Notes under the pieces: model-generated
Seen by the model: only the letters and a program-made list of their open reading frames with translations
Databases searched by the model: none
What the model was told of the DNA's origin: nothing
Part shown: piece by piece, positions 1-7,856 of the stretch
Layout of the letters: every line of letters begins with the position of its first letter
Numbering within the stretch: position 1 is the first letter of the stretch
DNA from: Planctomycetota bacterium
GTDB lineage: Bacteria > Planctomycetota > Phycisphaerae > Phycisphaerales > SM1A02
Direction of reading: 5' to 3'
Assembly: GCA_016872915.1 (NCBI GenBank)
Contig: VGYQ01000023.1
Location: forward strand, 1-33,686
DNA length: 33,686 bases
Made by a program: the position numbers and the translations under genes

Positions 1-547
1 TGCCTATCAGCCATATGACACCGAGGGTGAGTTGCACGATGAACGATCCGCCGCCGACAATCATCGCGACCCAGGCGTGGGCCGCACCGCGAATCGCCGG
101 CTGCTTTGCACGCCGAACCAGACCGATGATGCCAAGCAAGAGTGCGATCGGGCCCGTGACCAATCCCACAACGGGAATCAAACTCGCGATGCCAAAGTAG
201 TAGCCGACCAGCGCCGGGAGATTCTTGTACGGGATGATTCCCCCTGTCGCATCGCCCGTGGCAATCGGCACACTGCTCTGCATCGAAGGCTCACCGAACT
301 GCGGCGGCGTCAGAGGCACATGCACTCCAGGGATGCGGTCGAGCGCAATCCATTCTCGCTGCCCTGGATACCAAGCCAAGGTGCCAAGCGCGGGCAGTTC
401 CCCTGTGCGCAGTTTGGCGTTCACTTGGGCAATGTCGAACGATCCAAGTTGCCGCCCATCAAGTGCGAGGTAGATGCGCGAATGTGCCGCGCCCTGCACG
501 GTGGCAGCGTTCGTTGGAAGCGGTGGAGGATCGAATGGTCCGGACAT
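1..547 (-). CDS. GYF-domain plus DUF4190-type membrane protein (C-terminus outside window)
   Basis: The gene starts at 547 with MSGPFDPPPLP and stays open for 182 codons to the left edge, so its stop is not in the window. A proline-rich start leads into a GYF_2-like fold at about residues 25-75, recognisable by IYLALDGRQLG, a GELPALGTLAWYPG stretch and REWIALDRI. After a low-complexity linker (about 76-103) comes IIPYKNLPALVGYYFGI and two hydrophobic helices at about 110-143 and 158-181, the pattern of DUF4190 membrane proteins. GYF domains generally bind proline-rich peptides; a protein-binding membrane role is inference. It lies 22 bases downstream of the tspO-like gene on the same strand and is probably the last or near-last gene of that operon. 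No good Shine-Dalgarno is seen before the ATG. Confidence 0.75.
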   Translation of the reverse strand, partial: MSGPFDPPPLPTNAATVQGAAHSRIYLALDGRQLGSFDIAQVNAKLRTGELPALGTLAWYPGQREWIALDRIPGVHVPLTPPQFGEPSMQSSVPIATGDATGGIIPYKNLPALVGYYFGIASLIPVVGLVTGPIALLLGIIGLVRRAKQPAIRGAAHAWVAMIVGGGSFIVQLTLGVIWLIG

Positions 548-569
548 CGAGGCGCTCTGGAGTTGGAGA

Positions 570-980
570 TTATGTTCCCGCCGGGCCCCCTCGGTTCAAC
601 CACCAAAAGGTGCCGTTCAGAACTGACGCGAATGACACCCACGCGAAGTACGGCAACAGAAGCAGTGCACTTCCCAGCGAGACACGCCAGCAAAGCACAA
701 TGGTGACACCGAGTGCTGCCCACAACAGCACAATGTCCACGAATGCCCACCCGATGGCTTGCCGGGAGAAAAAGATCCATGGCCAAATCAAGTTGAGCGC
801 CAACTGAAGCGCGAACAAGATGATCGCCCACCGTCCACGGGACCATCCGGCATCGTGGATCAGTCGAACCGCAGCGATGGCGATCATGATGTAGAGGATC
901 GTCCAGACTGGCCCGAAGACCCACCCAGGGGGATTCCACGAGGGCTTCACCAACGTGTCGAACCATGCGCCGGGTGTCAT
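570..980 (-). CDS. tspO: TspO/MBR-family membrane protein, short form lacking the usual first helix
   Basis: 136 residues. The family signature sits at the very N-terminus: WFDTLVKPSWNPPGWVFGPVW, followed by further hydrophobic helices (WAIILFALQLALNLIW, IGWAFVDIVLLWAALGVTIVL, SALLLLPYFAWVSFASVL) rich in Trp. TspO proteins bind tetrapyrroles and other hydrophobic ligands in the membrane. Family members usually have about 150-160 residues and a transmembrane helix before the KPSxxPP motif; here that helix is missing if the start is right. The ATG overlaps the mgtE stop as ATGA (978-980 against 977-979), which supports the start and suggests translational coupling. The frame is open further upstream but reads a basic, non-hydrophobic stretch (PWARKPLQRLDHA), so a longer start would not supply the missing helix. 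Confidence 0.85.
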   Translation of the reverse strand: MTPGAWFDTLVKPSWNPPGWVFGPVWTILYIMIAIAAVRLIHDAGWSRGRWAIILFALQLALNLIWPWIFFSRQAIGWAFVDIVLLWAALGVTIVLCWRVSLGSALLLLPYFAWVSFASVLNGTFWWLNRGGPAGT

Positions 981-2392
981 GGCATGATCCAGGCGCTGAA
1001 GAGGCTTGCGAGCCCAAGGAACACCAAGAAACTGACGCTATCGGTCACCATCGTGAGAAAGATCGTCGATGCCGTGGCTGGGTCAAACCCAAGCCGTCGA
1101 ACGATGATCGGCATCGTGCTGCCGGTGGTACAGCCGATCATGAGAGTCACACTCATGCTGGCTGCGATCACCGCGCCAAGATGCCACGAAGACCCCGTGG
1201 CCACTCGGATCGTTGCGACCAAACCGCCCACAAGCAGTCCGCAGAACATGCCATTGATCAGACCCGCGGTCAGTTCACGTCTGACATGCGTGAACGCCCT
1301 CCCACTGGAGAGCTCGTCCAGCACAATGCCACGAAGTGTGACGGCGAGCGATTGCTGTCCCGCGTTTCCCGACTGATTGGCGATGATCGGCATCAGAACC
1401 GCGAGCAGAGCGATCTCCGCAATCATCCCCTCGAATTGGAACACCACAATGGCCGCGATCGCGCTCGTAAAAAGGTTGACAATCAACCATGGGAAACGCC
1501 CTCGCAGCTTCTGGCGGACCGTGGAGTACACGCCCTCCTCCTTGCCCGCACCCACCATGCGCTGCGCATCTTCGGTGCCCTCTGCACGAATGATGTCGAT
1601 CACATCATCCACTGTCACGATGCCCAAGAGCCGCTTGGAGGCGTCCACCACGGGCAACTCGAGATAGTCGTAACGCTCGAACTCGCGCGCAACCAGTTCA
1701 CGGTCCATTTCTGGCTGCACTGCATCCACCCGACGCTCGCAGATTTCACCGATTCGCTCGTGACTCCGCGAGACCAAGAGTCGTTGCAGACCGATTGTGC
1801 CGAGCAGTCTGCCCTTCCGGTCCGTCACGAAAGCCTGCTGCGCACTTTCGACAGGCTCCCCGCGGCGGATGTGTTCGATCGCTTCACTCACCGTCTCCTG
1901 CTCGCGTACCGAGAGGTACTGCGTCGTCATCATGCCGCCCGCACTCTCCTTCGGGTAGACCATCAACTCGCGGATGCGAGACGCAGTATCTGGGCCCATC
2001 AGGGACAGCAGGCGATCGCGGTCCGCCTTGGGCATCGCCTGCAAGAGATCGGTCGCATCATCCGGCGCCATCTCCGCCAACACGCGCCCTGCATAGCCGG
2101 GGTCATCATCGATGAGATCCTCAAGCACGCTGACCGCAAGCGGCGTCACCATGTGGCTCAGCGCATCAGCCGCGGCATCGACATCCATCTCGCTGACAAC
2201 ATCGGATGCTTCATCCTCTGGCAGCGTTTCAAGAGTGTCCGCAGCATCCGCTGCTTCCTGTGCTTCCACCGCCTCGGCGATTTGCTCCGCCGACGCATCG
2301 GATTCAATCAGATCATCGACTCGCACATCCTCTGCACTCTCGATGGTCGGATCAACGATGCCGTGACTGTCAGGCTTCTCCTCGGGTGCCAT
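977..2392 (-). CDS. mgtE: MgtE-family magnesium transporter
   Basis: 471 residues from ATG 2392. Order of parts: an acidic N-terminal tail (1-35), an MgtE_N helical domain (about 35-140), a pair of CBS domains (about 145-270, with ESAGGMMTTQYLSVRE and LPVVDASKRLLGIVTVDDV), a connecting helix, then five transmembrane helices from about 290. Pore-region signatures are present: MPIIANQSGNAGQQS and GFDPATASTIFLTMVTD, the latter with the conserved Asp residues. The family forms a dimeric Mg2+ channel gated by Mg2+ binding to the cytosolic domains. The start lies 2 bases after the stop of the phosphatase gene, and the 3' end overlaps tspO. An upstream in-frame start at 2434 exists but would overlap the phosphatase and add a non-homologous leader, so it was not chosen. 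Confidence 0.95.
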   Translation of the reverse strand: MAPEEKPDSHGIVDPTIESAEDVRVDDLIESDASAEQIAEAVEAQEAADAADTLETLPEDEASDVVSEMDVDAAADALSHMVTPLAVSVLEDLIDDDPGYAGRVLAEMAPDDATDLLQAMPKADRDRLLSLMGPDTASRIRELMVYPKESAGGMMTTQYLSVREQETVSEAIEHIRRGEPVESAQQAFVTDRKGRLLGTIGLQRLLVSRSHERIGEICERRVDAVQPEMDRELVAREFERYDYLELPVVDASKRLLGIVTVDDVIDIIRAEGTEDAQRMVGAGKEEGVYSTVRQKLRGRFPWLIVNLFTSAIAAIVVFQFEGMIAEIALLAVLMPIIANQSGNAGQQSLAVTLRGIVLDELSSGRAFTHVRRELTAGLINGMFCGLLVGGLVATIRVATGSSWHLGAVIAASMSVTLMIGCTTGSTMPIIVRRLGFDPATASTIFLTMVTDSVSFLVFLGLASLFSAWIMP

Positions 2393-2394
2393 GA

Positions 2395-2988
2395 TCAATG
2401 CCCCTCGAAAGCATCGACGCGGTCCCACTGCCAAATCACACGATTTTCATGCTCGAACCCAAGCACGCTGATCGATCCTGCTTTCAATCCAAAACTCCGC
2501 CCACGCGTCGGCACCAGCTCAAGCCACACGGCTGCGAGCATGCGCGTGAAGTGACCATGCGAAAACAGCAGCACATTCCCGGGCGTTGCAAGGCAGCGTT
2601 TGATCACGCGTTCAGCACGAGCAGCAACCGCATCAATGCTCTCGCCCCCGGGGCAGCCCACACGCCAGAGGTCCCATCCGGGACTCCGCGCGGCGATCTC
2701 TGCTGAAGTCAGCCCTTCGTAGTCGCCGTAATCCCACTCGGCGAGCCCCTCTTCCACCTCGACCGTTGCGCCGAACCCGGCATGGCGCGCCGTTTCAAGC
2801 GCACGGCTGCGCGGACTCGACAGCACCAAGTCGAAACGCTCGGCAGCCAAAGCGGGGCCAAGTTCGTTCGCTCTTGCAACACCCGCCGCTGTCAATGCGA
2901 TATCGCTCCGACCCGTGTGGCGCCCGTTGACACTCCACTCGGTCTCTGCATGTCGTACCAACCAAATCTGTTTCGCTCGGGAGGGCAT
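2395..2988 (-). CDS. Histidine phosphatase (phosphoglycerate mutase-like) family protein
   Basis: 197 residues, starting MPSRAKQIWLVRHAETEW. The phosphorylatable His lies in LVRHAETEW, followed by NGRHTGRSDIALTAAG, the SSPRSRALETA arginine motif, the acid EEGLAEWDYGDYEG, and the second catalytic His in LFSHGHFTRM. All the residues that define an active 2H phosphatase are present. The substrate cannot be read from sequence; related proteins act on sugar phosphates, phosphoglycerate or cobalamin intermediates. GAGAAG precedes the ATG at a short distance. The same frame is open far upstream, over the divergent crotonase gene, but that part is an antisense shadow. It heads the minus-strand operon with mgtE, tspO and the GYF gene. 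Only 57 bases separate it from the divergent crotonase gene. Confidence 0.9.
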   Translation of the reverse strand: MPSRAKQIWLVRHAETEWSVNGRHTGRSDIALTAAGVARANELGPALAAERFDLVLSSPRSRALETARHAGFGATVEVEEGLAEWDYGDYEGLTSAEIAARSPGWDLWRVGCPGGESIDAVAARAERVIKRCLATPGNVLLFSHGHFTRMLAAVWLELVPTRGRSFGLKAGSISVLGFEHENRVIWQWDRVDAFEGH

Positions 2989-3045
2989 GGCTTCTCTGTG
3001 CACATTACCCTGCGCACCACGCGAGCGTTTCGCGCATGGGACCTC

Positions 3046-3843
3046 ATGACGACGGATCAACGACCACAGGTCATCTCGCAGCGCTCGGGTCGTCTGCTGA
3101 CGCTCACGCTGAACGACCCCCATCGCCGAAACGCCCTCGGGACGGCGCTCTTCGATCAGCTTGAAGCCGCGCTTGACACGGTGACTCCAAGGGTCACCGA
3201 CGACGCACCCTCCGTCATCGTTCTCGGCGCCCATGGCAGCGCATTTTGTGCCGGATTCGATCTCGAAGCATGTGTGCAGGATCCTGATCTGCTGCCAATC
3301 TTTGTCGAGCGGCTCGGACAACTCACCACGCGGATCCGTGCACTGCCAGCGGTCGTCATCGCACAGGTGCAGGGAGCCGCGCTCGCGGGCGGGTGTGCGC
3401 TCGCAATGTCCTGCGACATCGTGCATGCGGCAGCAGACGCCACCTTCGGCTATCCCGTTCATCGCATCGGAGTTTCGCCCGCGGTGAATATTCCCATGCT
3501 GCTTGCTACGGCGGGCCTCGGCGGGGCTCGACGCATTGCGCTCTCGGGGGAGATCATCCAGGCATCGCAAGCCAAATCGCTTGGCATGGTGCAGGACGTG
3601 CATGCCGATGAACACACGCTTCGCAGCGCTGTCGCGACATTGGCCGAGTCCCTCTGTGTGAAGAATCCACACGCCTTGCGGACCACGAAGGATTGGCTCA
3701 ATCGGGTGGACGGCACGGACCCGACTGGTTCGCTCGGATCGGCCGCGGGCCGCGCGGCGCAAGCAACGATCGATGTGTGCCGCACCACCGAAGCGCGCAA
3801 CATGCTGGAGTCATTCTGGAGCCAACGACGTTCGCGCCCATGA
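3046..3843 (+). CDS. Enoyl-CoA hydratase/isomerase (crotonase) family protein, first of three
   Basis: 265 residues from ATG 3046 (MTTDQRPQV). Crotonase fold landmarks: the RRNALGTALFDQL stretch, the first oxyanion-hole segment GSAFCAGFDLEA, and the second in VQGAALAGGCALAMSCD. The two glutamates used by classical hydratases are absent: the position in GGCxLAMxCD is Ala, and the position after FGYP is Val-His (YPVHRIGVSPAV). The CoA-thioester oxyanion hole is kept, so a CoA-dependent reaction other than simple hydration is likely. SPAVN resembles the methylglutaconyl-CoA hydratase-like branch. It begins the long plus-strand block, 58 bases before the second paralogue. A longer in-frame start upstream would overlap the divergent phosphatase gene and was rejected. 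Confidence 0.88.
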   Translation: MTTDQRPQVISQRSGRLLTLTLNDPHRRNALGTALFDQLEAALDTVTPRVTDDAPSVIVLGAHGSAFCAGFDLEACVQDPDLLPIFVERLGQLTTRIRALPAVVIAQVQGAALAGGCALAMSCDIVHAAADATFGYPVHRIGVSPAVNIPMLLATAGLGGARRIALSGEIIQASQAKSLGMVQDVHADEHTLRSAVATLAESLCVKNPHALRTTKDWLNRVDGTDPTGSLGSAAGRAAQATIDVCRTTEARNMLESFWSQRRSRP

Positions 3844-3901
3844 TCTGCCGCACCTCGCCACAGACGCCAGCTTCGATCGCTGCACTACCCTTCACCGCAC
3901 C

Positions 3902-4699
3902 ATGAACGAGCGCGCTTCCCTCACCATCGCGGACGGCTGCGCCACGATTGTGCTGCGCCGAGGCGAGTCTCGGAATGCGCTCGACTGCGACACCATCCAT
4001 GCGCTGCGCGCGTGCATCGATGCGGCGACGACCCAGTGCAACCACACACCAGGCAACATTCGATCGCTCGTGCTTGCTGGTGAAGGCAAGAGTTTCTGCG
4101 CAGGAATGGATCTGAAGGGCGTTCTGCATGATGCCGTTCGCATGGGCGACATGCTGCGCGGACTTTCGTTGGCACTCCTTGCACTGCGACGGCTTCCTGT
4201 GCCAACGATCGCACGCGTGCAAGGCGCGGCGATCGGCGGTGGCTGCGGCCTTGCGGTGGTCTGCGATTTCGCAATCACGCACCCCGAAGCGAAGCTCGGT
4301 TACCCGGAGGTCGACCTCGGGGTTTGCCCTGCCGTTGTTGCGCCTTGGCTTGTGCGCCGCATTGGTGCAGGGCCCGCACGCGCGATGCTGCTTGCAGGTG
4401 GAACGATGGGCGGTGAAGAGGCCGCTGCGCGCGGACTCGTGACACGTTGCGTTCCCGCCGCGGATCTTGATGCTGAAGTTGCCGCACTTGCGAAGCGGCT
4501 TGCGACCGGTGGCGCGGAGGCGCTCGCGTGCACCAAGCGCATGCTGAATGAACTCGACGGCTCGCTCGATGAGAAGATCGCAGCAGATGCGGCAGAACTC
4601 TCCGCACGCGTCATCGCGGGGCCCGAAGCACAGGCCTCACTCGCGCGTCTCTACGCGCCAAAGCCGAAGGAAAGCGCTGCAACGAATCCTGCACGCTGA
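3902..4699 (+). CDS. Enoyl-CoA hydratase family protein, methylglutaconyl-CoA hydratase-like, second of three
   Basis: 265 residues from ATG 3902 (MNERASLTIADG). Oxyanion-hole segments are GKSFCAGMDLKG and VQGAAIGGGCGLAVVCD. Of the two classical glutamates, the first is Gly (GGCGLAVVCD) and the second is kept (LGYPEVDLGVCPAVV). GCGLAxxCD followed by EVxLGxxPAVxxPxxxRxIG resembles LiuC/AtuE-type hydratases of leucine and isoprenoid catabolism, and the context of leucine dehydrogenase and branched-chain oxoacid dehydrogenase supports a 3-methylglutaconyl-CoA or related substrate. That assignment is inference. It has the same length as the preceding paralogue, suggesting tandem duplication, and ends 32 bases before the third. 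Confidence 0.88.
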   Translation: MNERASLTIADGCATIVLRRGESRNALDCDTIHALRACIDAATTQCNHTPGNIRSLVLAGEGKSFCAGMDLKGVLHDAVRMGDMLRGLSLALLALRRLPVPTIARVQGAAIGGGCGLAVVCDFAITHPEAKLGYPEVDLGVCPAVVAPWLVRRIGAGPARAMLLAGGTMGGEEAAARGLVTRCVPAADLDAEVAALAKRLATGGAEALACTKRMLNELDGSLDEKIAADAAELSARVIAGPEAQASLARLYAPKPKESAATNPAR

Positions 4700-4731
4700 C
4701 GACTCACCAACACATCCCGAGATACCCCCCG

Positions 4732-5598
4732 ATGCTCCCCATTGAAACAACCAACGACGGCATCGCCATCGTCACCCTGACACCAAACCCCACCAAACCG
4801 CGCGGCGGCGTCGTGGTGCTCGACAGTTGGCTCATCGCACAGATGTCGGAAACGCTTGATGCAGTCGCTGCGTCGGCACCACGAGGATTGATCCTGCGCT
4901 CATCGAGCGAGCGCGTCTTCATTGCGGGCGCTGACCTTGCGGAGATTGATGCACTTGATGATGCGGCACTCGACGTCTACCTGCAGGCGGGCACGGCAGC
5001 GTTCACCAAGTTGCACTCCACACGCTGCCCGTCGATCGCCATTGTTCAGAAGACCGCACTCGGCGGTGGCCTCGAAGTCGCCATGCACTGCGATGGCATA
5101 CTCGGCGTCTTGCCAAGTGCCACCGAGAAACCGTGGCGCATCGGACTTCCCGAGGCGAGTCTTGGTATTTGCCCAGGGTGGGGCGGAACGCAGATGCTGC
5201 CTGCACGCATGGATCCCGCCACGGCGATTGCCGTCACGGCAAGTGGCACAACATCTTTGATCGGCGAAGCAGCGCATGGACTTTTGGATGGAACCGTGAA
5301 CACCCTCGCCGATGCGCTGCCCGCCGCCTGCGCGTGGCTCGCCGCACATCCGCGAACGCAACCCCTCGCACATCCGCGCTCCATCACACCGGCAGATGCC
5401 CCACGTATCCGTGCGGCGCTCGCGCAGGCGCGAGCATCGGTTCCCGCATCCGACGCTGCGAACGCCGTGTTCGACTGCATCGAAGCGGGCTGTGCTTCAG
5501 GCTGGAAAGCGGCCCTTGCGCTCGAACGCGCAAAACTTATCGCCCTTCGCCATACACCCTTTGCTCGAGGAAAGCTCGAGCAGTTCCTGCGCGGCTGA
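4732..5598 (+). CDS. Enoyl-CoA hydratase family protein, FadJ N-terminal-like, third of three
   Basis: 288 residues from ATG 4732 (MLPIETTNDGIAI). Landmarks: RVFIAGADLAEI (first oxyanion-hole segment), QKTALGGGLEVAMHCD (second, with the first catalytic-type Glu kept), and IGLPEASLGICPGWGGTQMLP (second Glu kept). GADLAEI and PGWGGTQ resemble the hydratase half of multifunctional fatty-acid oxidation proteins, but no hydroxyacyl-CoA dehydrogenase half follows; the protein ends after a short helical C-terminus. It is the only one of the three paralogues with both glutamates, so it is the best candidate for a true enoyl-CoA hydratase here. Its direction and spacing put it in the same transcript as the other two and the acyl-CoA dehydrogenase downstream. 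Confidence 0.88.
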   Translation: MLPIETTNDGIAIVTLTPNPTKPRGGVVVLDSWLIAQMSETLDAVAASAPRGLILRSSSERVFIAGADLAEIDALDDAALDVYLQAGTAAFTKLHSTRCPSIAIVQKTALGGGLEVAMHCDGILGVLPSATEKPWRIGLPEASLGICPGWGGTQMLPARMDPATAIAVTASGTTSLIGEAAHGLLDGTVNTLADALPAACAWLAAHPRTQPLAHPRSITPADAPRIRAALAQARASVPASDAANAVFDCIEAGCASGWKAALALERAKLIALRHTPFARGKLEQFLRG

Positions 5599-5678
5599 AC
5601 AATCGGATCGCGGGCAGTGCGTCTATCTCGCGAGTGAGCCGCCTAGCCCGATCCCCCAATCCGTGATTCCACTATTGG

Positions 5679-5694
5679 AGCCCACATTTGGGCT
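5679..5694 (+). promoter_or_regulatory. Short hairpin just before the acyl-CoA dehydrogenase start
   Basis: Perfect 6-bp arms agccca (5679-5684) and tgggct (5689-5694) enclose the 4-base loop catt. It ends 8 bases before ATG 5703, in the 104-base gap after the third crotonase gene. There is no T-tract, so it is not an intrinsic terminator. It could affect initiation or mRNA stability, or be chance. Confidence 0.35.
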
Positions 5695-5702
5695 ATCGTT
5701 AG

Positions 5703-7697
5703 ATGTCCGCCCCGATAGACCCACCTTCACGCACCTCTTCGATCAAACCCATGACCACTCATCAAGGACCATCGTCACTTTCCAGCGATCTCAAGAACAT
5801 CTCGGAGAAAGACCGCAAGCAAATCGAAGCGGCGCAGGAAATGCTTGGCCCGGATCCCGAGACGATGGGCCTCGTGAAGAACTATTTCTGGGGCAACTTC
5901 CGCGAAGATGTGGTGCTGCCCTACCCAACTCTTGCACACGAAGAGACGGAGCGCTGCAACGAACTGCTTCGCAGACTCGACCAGTACTTGCGCACCGAGC
6001 ATCCGACCCATCTGATCGATCAGGAACAGCACATTCCTGAATGGGTCGTGCAGAAGTTGTTTGATCTGGGGGTGCTCGGCATGACGATCAGCCGTGATTT
6101 CGGTGGCGGCGGCTTTGGCATCACCAGTTACAACCGAGCACTCGAGCGCATCGGTCGTACATGCGGATCAACGGCAGTGCTCGTATCCGCGCACCAGTCC
6201 ATTGGATGCAAGGCGCTCATGCTCTTCGGCACACCCGATCAGAAGCAGCGGTTCCTGCCGCGTCTGGCGAAGGACACGCTCAGCGCGTTCTGCCTGAGTG
6301 AGCCGAACGTCGGCTGCGATGCGGGCGGACAGGAAACGCGCTGTGAAGTCAGTGAAGATGGCCAGTACTTCGTGCTCAACGGCGAAAAGAAATGGGCAAC
6401 ATCGGGCGCACTCAGCGGACTCTTCACAGTCATGGCGAAACAGCGCGTCACAGACCCAAAGACCGGCAAGACAAAGGAATCGGTCACGGCGCTGATCTGC
6501 ACGCCAGACATGGAGGGAATCGACATCTTCAGCCGCAATCGCTCCAAGTGCGGCATTCGGGGCACCTGGCAAGCACGCGTGAAATTCACGAACGTACGGG
6601 TGCCGCGTGCAAATCTTCTGCACAAGGAGGGGCGTGGACTGAATGTTGCACTCACCTGTCTGAACTATGGACGCTGCACGCTCTCCGCCGGCATGCTCGG
6701 AGGCGCGCGATTTGCCTTCGAGCAAGCAACGAAGTGGGCGAAGTACCGCCATCAGTTCGATCGTTCGCTCGGTGAATTCGATCTCGTGAAGGAAAGGCTC
6801 GCGCGCTGCGCGGCCTATGTCTACGCGATGGATGCGATGCTCTACATGACCACGGGCTTCCTCGATCGTGGGGACAGCGACATCATGCTGGAGACGGCGA
6901 TGTGCAAGGTGTTCTGCAGCGAGTACGGCTACCAGACCGTGAACGACGCTCTCCAAATCATGGGCGGGGAGTCGTACATGACGGAAAATCATGTCGAGCG
7001 CATCTGGCGTGACTCGCGCATCAACACCATCGTGGAGGGCGCGAACGAAGTCATGCACACCTTCCTCTGGGCGTGGGGATCGAAGCAGCTTGGTGAGTGG
7101 ATGCTTGGCATCAAGAAGAATCCGATCCGCCAACTCGGTGCTGCGGCGCGACTCGGAGGCGAACTCTTTATGTCCATGCGACGCTCGGTACCCAAGTGCA
7201 CCAAGGTGCATCCAAAATTGCAGCGACATGCGCAAGAACTGATGTTCCGTATTCGTGACCACTCCTACAACGCCAAGATGATGAATCTGGAGCATCAGGA
7301 GTCGCTCATCAATAACCAGTTCATCCAGGCACGACTCTCCAACTGCGCCCTTTGGATTCACGCGATGACCTGCACCCTGAGCCGCTGCGATGCAAACATC
7401 CGCGCGGGACTGCAAGGCGCCGATCTTGTCCATGAGCTGAAGGTCGTTGACGAACTCTGTGCCATCGCCACCGCACGCATCGACGAAGAGACTCGCGCTC
7501 TGCGCTGGAATCACGATGCAATCGACCGAAGCTGTGCAGATTCCGTGCTGGATCGTGCGGACCTGCTGAGCAACGCGGACTACTCCATCCCCGAGCGAAC
7601 CCCCGTCGTCGCTGCGCGCGGTACCGGTCGGCCTGTACCTACCGATGGCATCAAGCAATTCGGCAGTGGATCAGCGTTCCACGGCAGCAAGGTGTAA
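5703..7697 (+). CDS. Acyl-CoA dehydrogenase, VLCAD/ACAD9-like with C-terminal extension
   Basis: 664 residues, longer than the roughly 380-residue classical family because of a C-terminal helical extension (from about residue 475). FAD/substrate core landmarks: GVLGMTISRDFGGGG, the AFCLSEPNVGCDAGG segment, LNGEKKWATSGALS, GIRGTWQARVKFTNVRVP, LNYGRCTLSAGMLGGA, QTVNDALQIMGGESYM and RIWRDSRINTIVEGANEV. E445 in VEGANEV aligns with the catalytic base of the VLCAD/ACAD9 type. It oxidises acyl-CoA to 2-enoyl-CoA with electrons going to ETF; ETF genes are not in the window. Neighbouring crotonases can act on its product. The ATG at 5703 has no clear Shine-Dalgarno; the next in-frame ATG is at 5751. 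Both lie before the conserved region, so the start is uncertain by 16 residues. Confidence 0.92.
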   Translation: MSAPIDPPSRTSSIKPMTTHQGPSSLSSDLKNISEKDRKQIEAAQEMLGPDPETMGLVKNYFWGNFREDVVLPYPTLAHEETERCNELLRRLDQYLRTEHPTHLIDQEQHIPEWVVQKLFDLGVLGMTISRDFGGGGFGITSYNRALERIGRTCGSTAVLVSAHQSIGCKALMLFGTPDQKQRFLPRLAKDTLSAFCLSEPNVGCDAGGQETRCEVSEDGQYFVLNGEKKWATSGALSGLFTVMAKQRVTDPKTGKTKESVTALICTPDMEGIDIFSRNRSKCGIRGTWQARVKFTNVRVPRANLLHKEGRGLNVALTCLNYGRCTLSAGMLGGARFAFEQATKWAKYRHQFDRSLGEFDLVKERLARCAAYVYAMDAMLYMTTGFLDRGDSDIMLETAMCKVFCSEYGYQTVNDALQIMGGESYMTENHVERIWRDSRINTIVEGANEVMHTFLWAWGSKQLGEWMLGIKKNPIRQLGAAARLGGELFMSMRRSVPKCTKVHPKLQRHAQELMFRIRDHSYNAKMMNLEHQESLINNQFIQARLSNCALWIHAMTCTLSRCDANIRAGLQGADLVHELKVVDELCAIATARIDEETRALRWNHDAIDRSCADSVLDRADLLSNADYSIPERTPVVAARGTGRPVPTDGIKQFGSGSAFHGSKV

Positions 7698-7708
7698 TAC
7701 CCAAGTCG

Positions 7709-7734
7709 CCCCGCCACAGACGTTTGGCGCGGGG
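7709..7734 (+). other. GC-rich imperfect stem-loop after the acyl-CoA dehydrogenase gene
   Basis: The arm ccccgcca (7709-7716) can pair with tggcgcgggg (7725-7734) if two bases are bulged. It begins 12 bases after the acyl-CoA dehydrogenase stop. No T-run follows, so it is at best a processing or stability element rather than a clean intrinsic terminator. The rest of the 159-base gap contains the palindrome listed separately and a pyrimidine-rich leader. Confidence 0.3.
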
Positions 7735-7754
7735 ACAGCGTTCGCGATTTGGAT

Positions 7755-7768
7755 CAGACCAAGGTCTG
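7755..7768. promoter_or_regulatory. Perfect palindrome upstream of leucine dehydrogenase, candidate operator
   Basis: cagacc-aa-ggtctg is a perfect 14-base palindrome 88 bases before the leucine dehydrogenase ATG. A second, smaller dyad with the opposite half-site order, ggtc-aaa-gacc, sits at 7791-7801. I see no convincing promoter hexamers. A regulator-binding site for the amino acid catabolic genes is a plausible but unproven reading. Confidence 0.35.
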
Positions 7769-7856
7769 TCGGTACCCTCCACCCCTCGCGGGTCAAAGAC
7801 CGCACAGTTTCACCTGATCCTGGATCTTCTTTCACCCCCCCTATCTGGAGCATCGC

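Noticed and set aside
965-2554. Long plus-strand open frame opposite mgtE (529 codons)
   Set aside because: It is antisense to a clear MgtE protein, has His/Arg-rich composition without domain motifs, and arises from high GC and codon bias.
2393-3045. Mg2+-sensing M-box riboswitch controlling mgtE
   Set aside because: mgtE starts 2 bases after another gene, and the only upstream gap of the operon is 57 bases, too small for the element.
6168-7658. Long minus-strand open frame opposite the acyl-CoA dehydrogenase gene
   Set aside because: No recognisable motifs; fully antisense to a well-conserved enzyme. A coding shadow.
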